From assembly GCA_013400975.1 (NCBI GenBank), contig WBMZ01011561.1, positions 1 to 64,000 on the forward strand: 64,000 nt of DNA. Direction: 5' to 3'. The position numbers were made by a program, and so were the translations under genes. How positions within the stretch are numbered: position 1 is the stretch's first letter; each line of letters opens with the position of its first letter. Positions 49,201 to 60,790 of the stretch are shown here, in pieces. Under the pieces are notes generated by a model. That model was given only the letters and a program-made list of their open reading frames with translations, had not been told where the DNA came from and ran no database searches. The stretch is from Atrichornis clamosus (Eukaryota; Chordata; Aves; Passeriformes; Menuridae).

Positions 49201-52200
49201 GCTTTGTTTTTCCTGTGCCAGTCATTCCTTTGTATATATCCATGTTTATTTTTGATAATCACTCTTTGGTTAATACCAGTATCAAAAACACGTGCTGTGT
49301 TTGGGCTGTGCATGCATTTGTGGCCAGTATATCAAACAGAAATTATTTTCTTGATTTTTAATTCTCATATTTTAGTTTGTCTTTTTTGCTTTTTCAGAAA
49401 CCCAGAAACACCCATCTTTTACATTCATTGCTGAATTTTTTTTCCATTTCAATTTCTATTTCAATTTTTTAATTAATTGATCAGAAATTTAAATCAGTGG
49501 GGAAAAAACCTCCCATGTGAGAAGACTAGTGTGAAGATCATGTAGACAGGTCATTATTTGCACTTATTTGGACTAATACGCTACATAAATGAAAGTGGCA
49601 CCGGTTCCTCATCTACTCACAAAGATAATTCTAGGTTTCTGAACAAGTAAATACTTTAATGAAAAACTTGCTCACATCTTCGGGAAAACAAATATATTCT
49701 TATTTATAGGGACTACTCCTTTCTAGAAATTCATATAAATAGGTTAAAGGAAATGGCAATAATCTAAGTTATTATGTAGAAAATGGTCAATTAGGAATAC
49801 ATTATTTCTGGCCATATTTTCCGTTATATATAAAGTCTCTGGAAACTAAATGGTATTATTATAGATTTCACTTTTTCATTTTTGAGTTTCAATTCCGATG
49901 ATCTTTTTCAAAACATTACACCAATGTGAGCAGAACATGAGATCACTGTTCTTTCAGAATTATGCTGGGGCACTGTGGTCACATTAGGAAGTGATATACC
50001 ATCCTGACTGCTTTTTAAGAATACATATTAGATAAGGATACAGCAATAAAATGTTTACTCACCAAGGTCAATAGGAAGGTGCTGTCTTGTGTCAAAGCAA
50101 CCTTGTAATTGAGTACACCTAAGGGTTACATAACTGATTAGAAAAAAAAAGCTTTCCCTCACTTCTTATCCCATACGTTTCCAGTTAATCGAAAATAAAT
50201 TTTGTTATTGTGGGATTGAGAGTCATATTTACCCAGATACTAAAAAAGGCTTTTATTGGTCTTTAAAAGCAGAAGTTCACATCAAACTACTGTCAAACCT
50301 GTCATGAGCATATTTTTCAGCTCTTTAGGAAGAAGGAAATTTGAAATTTGAATTATAATAATTAGAATTATTTTGATAAATATCACAATAGAAAGGACAT
50401 GTAATTGTTTTAGGAGAATCACAAATATCTTCCTTCATGTCTGGTGCATAATTTTTCAAAAATAAAATAAACAGATCTACATCCCATGCTAGATATAAAA
50501 ACAGCTTCACTAGCAAGGAAAATAAAGACATCAAAAGGATAAGGAGTTTCCAAAGCCATGAATATGAGTAAATATGAACAGAAGGAATTTAGGGTTATTT
50601 GGGGTTATCACAGCAACCCAAATAAAATGGATTTTAATGTCAATCTGTTTTTGTGAGATGCAAATGAAATACACAGATGCTTTAGAGATGATCAAATTTA
50701 ACAGCTCTGAAACTTTGTGTATTTAAAAGCATAATATAAATTTTAATCGGCATTTCCATATGGGAAGTTCTGTGGATGAAACTGCAGAGCTCACAGAAAT
50801 ACAACCACTGATGCCAGTGTTTGTGACACTGGGGCTAACATGAAATGTCTCACAAGGACAAAAGAGAAAGCTGTTATAAACACTGGGATCAGCACCACAG
50901 CAAAACAGTGACTTCCAGCCACTGCCACCTTCCACAGTCCCCAGCACTCCTGCTCCTTTCCTGGAGCACATTCTAACCAGGATTCTTTAGGAAGGTCTGA
51001 GCTGTGTGGGGTTTGGGAGGATATACGTGTATGACAGTACATTTGCTGTACGCATCCTGCAATCACAAGTTACAGGACTTGAAGATCAGGTGATAATTCA
51101 TCTTTTTTGTTGTAAGGAACATTTGGCCACTAAAAGTGGTATGATAACATTCAGAGAATGACTCCTAAAAACTCCATAACAAATCAGCTGATTCATTACT
51201 GTTATCAAGTTTCTTGTTACAATGAATGAAACAAATTATTTTGAAGCAAATGACATTGTACTCTAAGCTTTCTCTCAGTAAAACAGTACTTGGGGAGTCT
51301 TGAACAGTGGCCAGGAAAATATAAACAAAATTAAAGAGTGATTCCATTTATCTGATCACATAGCACACGGGTTACTAAGATTGTGGTAATTTTTTCTCTT
51401 TATATTCAGTTTATGCAGCTTTTAAAAGCGGGATCTGACAAATGATCAGCCACTGACAAAGTTTATGATATTTTCAAATTTGAGAGAAAAAAAAGAGTAA
51501 AGATCATTGCATTACAGACAAGGTGTATTTAGAAAACACAGCTTCCTCTGGAGTTTTGTACTCCACATAATTACATTCCACATACAGTAATTGAAACTTA
51601 TGAATACGTCAAACTGTGTGTTTTCACAAACCAGCAGTAATCAGCTCAAATTATTTAAATTCACTATTTGACATAATTGCTATAAATATGACAGAAAAAG
51701 ATATTTCTAGGGTGTATTACTTCATAACTCTATCAAATGACTACCTAGGGAGATAACTGCATTGTATTCCTATGGAAATCTACAGGATAGCAACATTCAA
51801 CAAGCATACTTGTTTTTCCACCAACCTTATCTAGATTTAATGAAAGATCTGCGGAAATTAAAGGGAAAGCTCTGTGGTCTGGGACTATCCATGTACCACT
51901 CTGATTCAGAAATTACCATAAAATTAAGCAATTGGAAACTTCTGGCCAGAAGCTCGACAGCTGTCATCAGGAATAGCTCCACTGAAGTAAGAAAAAACAA
52001 TGTTGGTTTTTACCAACACAGAATTCAAATTGCACTTCTAAGGAGAATACACATGCTGGGTTCCTGACACCATTGCAATAGATTCGTCACCTCCACAAAG
52101 ACTGTTCTAAGACCAGAGATTGTCCTATTTGTTGTGCATTTAATGTGTGACAGAAAGGGCTCTCTGGGGGTTCATGAAAGCCAAATGTCGATTGTAGTTT

Positions 52201-52877
52201 CCAGCTCTTTTGAACCTTTGAGATGCCACAAGTGCCTGAGAAAAAAGATTTCTCCAACACATTCGCTTTGAGAAAGGCTGTGCTGATGGAAAGGAAAAGG
52301 AGAGGGCAGGGGAATGGAAAGGGTTTGAGCATCCTAAATTATAGTTGAATGTTTCCTAACGTATTATTAAGGAGTTCATTTATCCCAGCTTATTGTCTGG
52401 CTGGCCAAAAAATAAACAGGATATTAATTGATAATATGTATTATTCCTGGTTAAAAGAACAAATGGAGTCGTTGCAGGAAACAGATACACCAGACAACAT
52501 TTGCATAGTTTTGTTAGGAAATGTGAGAACTTTCCAGGATTTTTTACTACATCTAAGTTCTAGCTATTCTCTGATGGCTCCCAGGGGTAAGATGAATTAA
52601 TGAAGAGGAAAGAAAAAGCAGAAAGCCATGCAGAAATATTTTTCATCCCTTTAATTATATGTGTGGACTTAAAAACAACCCAAACCACATAAAATTTGCA
52701 GATACTGCTCCAGGTGGAAAGCAGAAGAAGTAAGCTTTAAAATGGGGTGTTACTTTTTACATCGTCCCTCTGACTTCATGGTGCAAGGCTGAATTTAAAC
52801 TTACTAAATCATCTTGTCTTTCCCTCAAGAGTCAGAGAGCCCTGTTTCCTAGCATTGCGGATGTTTAGAAGAAACCC
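46243..52877. other. Unique noncoding stretch, about 6.6 kb, the longest repeat-free part
   Basis: No gene or recognised transposon is seen. A 101-codon plus-strand frame at 51762-52067 is the longest here. It has no recognisable domain and no splice context. Overlapping minus-strand frames at 50723-51066 share a less AT-rich patch and are also unassigned. The segment 48020-48290 is rich in ATTAAAT and TTAATTAA words and lacks repeats. Confidence 0.5.
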
Positions 52878-53069
52878 AGTGAGGGTGGTGAGGCACTGAC
52901 ACAGGTTACCCAAAGAAGCTATGGCTGCCTCATCCCTGGAAGGGTTCAGTCAGGTTTGATGGGACTTTGAGCAACCTGGTCTAGTGGAAAGTGTCCTTGC
53001 CCACGGCAGGGGGTTAAACTAGATAATATTCAAGGTCTCTTCCAATTCAAACTATTCTATGGTTCTAGG
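52878..53069 (+). mobile_element. CR1 LINE 3' end, about 190 bp, plus strand
   Basis: It opens with GTGAGGGTGGTGAGGCACTG, continues through ACACAGGTTACCCAAAGAAG and CTGCCTCATCCCTGGAAGGG, and ends in TCAAACTATTCTATGGTTCT. It covers nearly the same part of CR1 as the copy at 14053 but with more substitutions, so it is probably older. Confidence 0.92.
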
Positions 53070-56000
53070 AAATGAATTACAAAGGAAAGCTAACTTATTT
53101 AACGTTATTTGTCTCTTTTTTTTTTTAAATTGAGATATTGTGTATTCTTTTCTGTGAACTGACTGATCTGTACATGTAGAACCACAAAATGTATTAAAAA
53201 TAAAAGAAGATATATCTATTCAACACCTAGATTAAAAAGAAACTATATAAATATGTATCTAAATATCCCAATTAAGAATTATATATCCCTGCTTCAGACT
53301 GTACCACAATTATGAGAAGTACTGGCCTGGCAAACCAACACAACCAGTGTTTCTCAAAAACCAAAGTGTCTTCTAGATGCAGAATGGCCACCAGAGCTGT
53401 TTGGTGGCATTAAAACAGCTGAATTTAAAAATAACCAAAGAATATTTTTTAAATCAATATACTGATTTAAACGAATTCTACATTCACTCTTTATCCAAAA
53501 CCTGGAGAGTCTGAGAAAAAGCCTCAAGCCATTGCTCGTGGACAGACATGAATAACTCTGCAAAGAATTTACATGGAAATCAAACTATTCAAAAAATAAT
53601 TAATTCAAAACTTATAGTTAACAAATTGCAAGGTCAGGAGATATCAAGAAGAATGAGAATACAGTAAATGCAGCAATTTTTGCCTTATAGCAGAGACCTG
53701 ACACACAAACTGGACTGCCTCAGTGGAGGGCATATAGAAAGTGGATTACATCCCTTCTACTTGTCTTGTGACATTCACAGATGAAACACATAAATAAACC
53801 CTCTACTCTAGCATTTCATGTCCTCCTACAAGACTGTCAGTGTAGTGAGGTGTACAAGTAAAACTGGGAACCCGGGTGGGAGTGCAAGGATATGGATTTG
53901 TACAAAGAGATAGGAAGGAAAGAATGTTGACGTATAAATTTATTATGGTTTGTCAGGCTCAGTAGAGTCTTTTCTCAAGCAAAGGATGGAGAGGGAAGGT
54001 ATATGGTTCTAATGGACTTAAAATCATCTAGGAATTTAAAAAAAGTCTTCACATGATCTTTTTGCTTTAATATTAATTAAATTATTCTTTTTGTCCATTT
54101 GCTGAACCCAAACACAGGCAAATTTGCTCCTTCCATAAGAAATTAAGAGGCCTTGGAGGACTGCAAAAATCTTTGGAATGAATGGAATATAAGTAGCACA
54201 CAGGAAGCCGTGTCCCTTGCCATGTTAGAAGGTTCAAATAATGTTATGAAAGGAGAATTATGGGGTTTCAGTGTATCTTTCATAAAACCATACCAACAAA
54301 ACTAATTAATTTTAGACATTTCTTCTAATTTTCTTTTTTTTTCCTTTTTTCTCCCCCCTCTTTTACACCACTCAGGGAACAGATGGACGCAGTTAGGGTT
54401 TTTATACACATTAATGACATATGATTCTATGACACATAACTAAGTCCAGGGTCTTTCTAGGAAGCTGTCAGGAGTAGCAGGAGATGGGATCAAAGACATA
54501 ACTGGAGACAGGCTACCTAAAATACAGGTTCAAGGTCCAGCCAGGACAGGGCTGAAGATAGGCAAACCCATGGCATAACTAGAAAGGGACCAGGCACCCT
54601 GTCCAGAGACGGTAGGTGAAGGTCTTAGATCAGGCTGGCCAGGGCAATTAACACTAATTGGTGTCCTGATGTAGGGATTAATTAATATAAATATAGTTAT
54701 AGATATTTGAATTATTATTTCATCTTGGTATTTCTTCTGCCAGCAAAGCAAGAGGATTTTTGGTAGGTAGGCAGATTTTACTTTCCATGCCAAAAGAAGT
54801 GCTTTCATTTAACGCATATCATTCAATGCATATGGCTGGGAACAGCAAGTTAGGAAGTTGCCCAAATATGTGTTCCTGTACACCTTCTTGGAGTTAATGT
54901 AAGATAAAATCTCATTTGAAATGTTGTGGCTTCAGATTCCATTACAGGCATCCACACTAGGGATCTGGCTGCCTGATGTCTCCTCCAATATTGTTTTTGA
55001 AGCTTACACTTTTAATTGACGTTAGCCCTTCTGCAAGGCCATCACACAGAAAATAAATGTTTATGTTAAATTTGTTCTAGCAGATGCTTTCAAAATATAT
55101 TTATCAGACTAGAAAACGCTAAATATCCCAGACCACATAATCCTGGGATATTTTAAATTTCAGAAAACAGTAAGAAAGTCCAAAATAATGTGAATCAGTC
55201 ATGGTTTGAATCCTCCTGTTCTCCTCAGCCACAAACAAGCAACTTATTTACAAGAAAGTTTGATGTTATTATGGTTAAATTTTTGAAAGAATTATAATGT
55301 AGCTTAACAAATAGATTCATATGAGTGGCATATGCTAATGATTGGGTTATTGCCTAAATATGTGACACATATACTAATATATCTCGGTTTAATATGTAAA
55401 TAAGAGGTGAAGTAATCTGGGTTTTAAAATATCAGTGTAAAGTGACACTCAGTATGTTAAACTGTTGGGCCTTAAAGTTATTGTCACACTCTATTACCTG
55501 AATATATTGTCATTGTCTCCTTAGGAAGAGTTGATAAATAATTCTTTATTTTCTGGAAGGCTTTGACCATAAGAAATATATCTGATTTTCTATTTACTCC
55601 AGTTTTATATTAGTAACTTCTAGGACTCTTTCGGATAAATTTGCTATTTTTGAGTAATAAATTAATGAAAGATTTGAGCACCAATGTTATGAATTGTCTT
55701 ATGGGGTATTTCAGTCTGGACTTTCTAGAATATCTTGCTAACTCATCCTGGAGTTCTTCGAGTTTCATTCTATATAAAGTGAATTCTTTATTTTACAACT
55801 ATGCTAAGTATGCATAATGTTTTAGTTAAAGCATCAGGATCTTATACATTCTTATGCATTGAGACCTTCTTACTATTTTTAATTGCACCAGGCTCTTGAT
55901 ATCCTTTGCTGTAATTTTGGTGACATAATTTTCGTATTGTATAAGCCAAGGGGGTACTGGGAGTCTAGCTATTAGAGTAGTATCTTAATGTGCATAGATA

Positions 56001-58135
56001 GTAGATTTGGAGTTCTTATTTCTTTTCACACTTTCTTCAACATGACTGGACATGCTGGAAGTCTGGGTTATGTTCTGGTACTCAGTGCTAGGCTTCTCGT
56101 GGTCTGCCAGGACTATAAAATGAACAGGAACGTTCAGCCTTTTACGATGGGACATTCATTTAGAACTGTGGGAGAGAAAAAGCACATTTTGTTCTAAATG
56201 TACCATATGAGCTAGGAGAGTTATTCTTTCCTTCTTACCTTCATAGGTCCATCTTAGCTTTAAGATTCCTATTTAGGTGGTTTAGTAGCTTCATATGTTC
56301 TTTTCAGAGAGGGTCCAGCACAACAAAGAGTAGCAATACCGATATCCTTCAACGTGTAGAAGAGAATAATGGCAGCACAGCACTGAGGCAGAGGATATAG
56401 TCAGATGTCTTTCAAGCCAGTAACGTGTACAATCCTGAAAAAATGGTGTGCATGTGCAAATAAGACTTTAAGTAGTACACATGCATTCATTTATTCAGAT
56501 TGCATAAACTAATGGCGTTTTTGGAGTGTAATATGCAATTTAGATATCTATATTTAAAAGTCTGACTCACTATAAAATCAAATGCATTTTCCTTTGTACT
56601 CTACAAATGCCAAGTGTCACAATTAGATTTCATTTTATAAATGCTTTCACAAACACAAACTTCATCACTAGTCCTTCCTCAGTGTCTTCTGGTAAAATTG
56701 TACTCCTGGCTTTGAACTTAGTATGCCATGTATTTCTGTACTCAGAATGAAGAGATAGCATAAGAATGAGTATCTATATCTCAATTTAGCCTGGGTGGCA
56801 TTTCTGTAAAAGGAACTGTGTACTGCTTTGGGACAACATAGCAATTTTCAATTTCTTTTTCTCTCTCCCTTTTTTTTTTTTTTTTTTTTTGGAAGAGGCA
56901 ACTCGTGAGCCTCTCCATAAGCAGCTGAGCAGCTGTGCTTGGTCAGCATCATTGTGGAGACTGAGTATGCAGGTATCAAAGTGCCAGCTGTATGACTTAC
57001 AGGAATTATTTTCAGTTTTGGTAGCTAATATAGGAAGGTAGGATAACTGTTTAATAATCCTAACCACCAGAAAGGAATTATAGTTGTGGAGACAGAACTT
57101 CATCTGATCAGTGTCTCACAATGTAGAGCGATGCAGGGTGCTCATATCTGAAATAATATTTGTAGCTGGCTGTCAAAATCCTCTACCAGTCCAACCCCGA
57201 AAAATTCCTTTTTTTAATGCATTACTTCAACAAACACTCTTCCCTTCGAGAATCTTCCCAAGTGGGCAACATTGTTTTTCCAATCATTAATGAGTCAAAC
57301 CTGTACTTAAGCCTCAAAACTGAATATGGGGAAAAAGGTTTCATATAACCTCAAAAATTATACAGAAAAACAGGCTCCTTAATGATGGGAGAGAGACATT
57401 CAGTACATTTAATTAATATACTTTGTATATTAATTTCTCTTATATCACTAATATTAGTTATAATCTGGGCCAGATACCTAGGAGAAAAAAATCCCTCAAA
57501 CTGACAGTTATTCTCATAACTGGCCTCACCTCTCCTCCAGGAAATTATAAAACCTATTGATTCCCACAATTTGAGAGGTACAGAAAAAGGAAAACTTTAT
57601 AAAAGACCTATTTCTTTTACTCCTCTCTAGATATTCAATGCTGGCCCTAACTGAAGCCATAACACAGGCCAAGGCAGATCTCTGACCTGAACTGCTGTAC
57701 ACCCTTTCATGTTGTAACTGTAAGACTTTACAGAACACTCAGCTGTGCTCTGCCCTGTGTTTTGCCTTTTGAAGGAAATGTGTAGAAGGGGAATTATCTG
57801 TGTCTCTGCATTATTATGGATTAACAGAAAGCTGAGCTGAGTTTCCTTTATTAGTGCATTGTTATCTCTACGCAATAGCAATAACAAGATATGCTGGAAA
57901 TGTTAAATTCACTGCTCAGTGCCTGGTACTTTGGCTCTGACTCACTCTGACTCCAGTTCAGCCTGCACCAAGAGACATAGCCAGGAAAACTTCTCCATGT
58001 TCTTTGGTGAGAGATTCCCTGAGGATTACTGTAATGTTGCTTGACCTTGGAGGTAAATACAAAGTTGGCTGGGTATATCCTGTTGCATCCTAATCTCACA
58101 CAAAAAATCCTGTACAGGCAATACATGTTGCACCT
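53070..58135. other. Unique noncoding stretch, about 5 kb
   Basis: No gene can be supported. A patch at about 54430-54660 is less AT-rich and not assigned to any repeat. It contains a 92-codon minus-strand frame (54530-54808) without family. A T21 run lies at 56870-56890. Several overlapping minus-strand frames at 57351-58126 have no shared reading frame and no recognisable domain. Confidence 0.5.
56870..56890. repeat. T21 homopolymer
   Basis: Twenty-one T bases follow a TTCTTTTTCTCTCTCCC pyrimidine lead. It translates as the lysine run in a minus-strand frame there, which is not a gene. Confidence 0.85.
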
Positions 58136-58287
58136 GTCCCATCCCTGGAAGTGTTCATGGCCATGTTGGATGGGACTCTGAGCTGCCTGCTCTCGTGGAA
58201 AGTGTTCCTGCCCATGGCAGGGAGGTTGGAACTAGATGGTCTTTAAGATCCCTTCCAAGCTAAACTTTTTTATGATTCTATGATTCG
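58136..58287 (+). mobile_element. CR1 LINE 3' end, about 150 bp, plus strand
   Basis: It reads TGTCCCATCCCTGGAAGTGT TCATGGCCATGTTGGATGGG, then TGCCCATGGCAGGGAGGTTG, and ends TTTTTTATGATTCTATGATTC. It is 5'-truncated and moderately diverged. Confidence 0.93.
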
Positions 58288-58608
58288 TGGAAAACATTTC
58301 TGATCTATGTTACCCATCATGCTGCAAAGAAATATTTGTGGTGCACTGCCCTTTGCTCAACTAGAATGACCTTCATTTGGATCACATTATAGTCATTGTG
58401 GAAGAAGGGAGTAGAGACAGTTTAGCCTTTAGAAAATGCTTTAGAAACCTTTGTCTGGGTGCTGTATGAAGTATCTTTTGAATTTTGGCATGCCCCTGTC
58501 ACTTTTACTTATAGCCTCCTGTCTGTTATTTCCATTCTACGTAAGACAGAAGGGGTTTTTTGTGACAAATTAAAGAACAAGCAAAGATAAAAAATGCCAA
58601 AAATCATG

Positions 58609-58668
58609 GAAATTACATCAGGATGAAATTACATCAAGATGTAATCAATCGGGATGGAAATTACATCA
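58609..58668. repeat. Three copies of a 12-mer
   Basis: GAAATTACATCA occurs at 58609-58620, 58625-58636 and 58657-58668, with GGAT-containing spacers. The first two copies form a 16-base tandem pair. AAGATGTAAT between copies two and three partly complements the unit. Confidence 0.85.
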
Positions 58669-59021
58669 CTTTTTTTGTACTTCAGGATGTTAAAAAAAAA
58701 AAAAAGTAACAGAACTTACAGACATCTTAAATATTTTTTTTCTTTTTCTGAAATGGATCCTTATTTATATGAGTAGGTTTGCTAGACATGAACTGTATGA
58801 CTAATAGCTTTTTTTAGCTCAGCCTGTAGAAATATGATGTTTGTGTGGATTTCTTAAAATTTTTCTTTTCTTTGTTACTTGATGCCATCAATATTTATTG
58901 TTAGGCATGAGGTGTTCAGACCTTTCAGATCTATTTCCCAAACCAGTTTTTTTCTTTATGTTTTCCTCTTTTTTTCAATTACCATTTAAAAAACCCTGTG
59001 CTTTTTATTGTTAACTGGTTT

Positions 59022-59046
59022 ATTACTATTATTATTATTACTATTT
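59022..59046. repeat. (ATT)n microsatellite
   Basis: About eight ATT units with two ACT interruptions. Confidence 0.85.
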
Positions 59047-60621
59047 CTCAGTTTTATAGGAAATTGAGTTATCTAGGTAGATATGCAGTAGCTACTAGTA
59101 CAATTTTGTATTTTATCTAAAGGTGTGTTTCCTACTCATTCTCAGACTGCTTTATGCATTTATAGATTAGAGGGAGGAAGCTCATCTCTGACATCACTGC
59201 TGGCCCTTGCTCTTGCTGTTCAGTCTTGTCTCATGACTAATGCATGAGCTACTCATTCACCTACACGCTCACAGATCAGAACAAAAATTCCAAAATGTCA
59301 AAATGTCATTGGAGAAAGAACAGAGAAAACTGTCAGGCACTAAGACACTGATGACAACTATGACTTACAGGCTCTGGTGTTCTGAGACCATGGTATAAAG
59401 TGAAGATCCTCTGGATAATGGATCTTATGTTATCTTAAATTCAGTGGACCTTTTTCCCCCCAAACCTTGTATAATTATACCCAGGAAAAAAGACTATAAA
59501 AATGTTGCAACTAAGAATGGAGAATATTATCTATTTGTTTTGCATTCATTTTTGCAGGTGAAAAATTTGCCAGTTGGACTTACCCTGAGTGGTTTTTCTG
59601 ACACAAATTTATGGTGTACAAAGACAAAATTAGCTATTACCTAGGGTAGGCACAAGCATATGCATGTCATTATCTCCCATGGAGGAATTCAGCTGAAGAC
59701 TCTTTACAAGTTGCACTTGCAGCAGGACACAATTATTGCTGGCAAATTCAAACACACCTTTTCCTTTACACTTAATTTTTTTGCCTAATCCGTCTAATCT
59801 CATGGCCAGCCATGGAAAAGGCATTACCTTCTGCAATGCAAAGATATCTCCTTTCTTTAATTTTATGTGGTAGTGACAATGTCCTATCCTAAGCTTCTCT
59901 ACAGGGAACATATTTATAGTGATTTCTTTGCATGCTATTCCCCCCTCCATATAATTGCAAGCAACTGTAAGAGCTAGGTTTTAAACTCAGCTTGCCTCTC
60001 AAGCTTGGTCCTTGTAGTCCAGGAGGTGGGACAGAAGCAGCGAGACAACCAAAGCTGATGGCTCTGTATTGCTGTAAAATATGTTCCCATGAAATAGGAA
60101 GTATTTTGATTTTAGGATATGCATGAGCATAATTTTTGCTGTCTTACAACATTAATTTCCAATCCCTCCAGCATATCATTGGTTATTCAGTTCCTCACTC
60201 ATTTTAAATTATATGTGTTATTCATATAACCTAATGTCAGGATCAGAATTCAGCTGTCCACATACAGGCTTCTTGTACCATTTGAGATATCCTGATACAC
60301 CTGAGATGTCCTCATGGAGGTCACTGATGTAATATAGTAAATTTGTATCCCACTGGAGCAGTAGCTGAAAGACAAATGCACATAGTTCACAGAGATTTAT
60401 AAACTCTGATGTATTAATGCAGACCTGAATCCCACCATGAGAGTTATATAACATCAATTCTATCCTTAGAAAATAGGAGTTTTTAGCCAATTATGTCTCA
60501 CAAAATCCTGCAATTCTAAATGGGGTTCATAAAATGATGATCATAAATTCACATTCGTGGTGTGAAGTTTGACACCATTTATTTTCATGAGTATGACTTT
60601 TTCACACTAGTTACACACTGG

Positions 60622-60645
60622 AAAAAACCAAAACAAAACAAAACA
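60622..60645. repeat. A-rich (CAAAA)n tract
   Basis: AAAAAACC is followed by about three AAAAC units. It is similar in composition to the A/C tract at 537-601. Confidence 0.75.
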
Positions 60646-60775
60646 CATTAAGGACAGACTTTTAGGTAAAAAGCAAGGTGCCTGTTGGTGTAAGATTCAC
60701 CACAACTGGTAAACTGTATTTTTCCTCAGTGGAACTGTGTGTGTTTGGTTGGCTCTCAAGATCGTTTGTAGCAGT

Positions 60776-60790
60776 GCCATCTAGGGGCTG
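60776..60790 (-). promoter_or_regulatory. Possible CTCF-binding site
   Basis: On the minus strand the sequence reads CCCCTAGATGGC. This fits the CTCF core CCASYAGRKGGC at all but one position (C in place of A at position 3). It sits in a small less AT-rich island within non-repetitive DNA. A single motif match in 64 kb can occur by chance, so this is only a candidate. Confidence 0.25.

Noticed and set aside
51762..52067. Plus-strand open frame of 101 codons
   Set aside because: Mixed composition made it worth a look, but no family is recognised and no flanking splice sites or promoter stand out.
56870..56890. T21 run considered as the tail of a poly-A retroposon on the minus strand
   Set aside because: No retrocopy or SINE body was recognised on the right side and no target-site duplication was seen.
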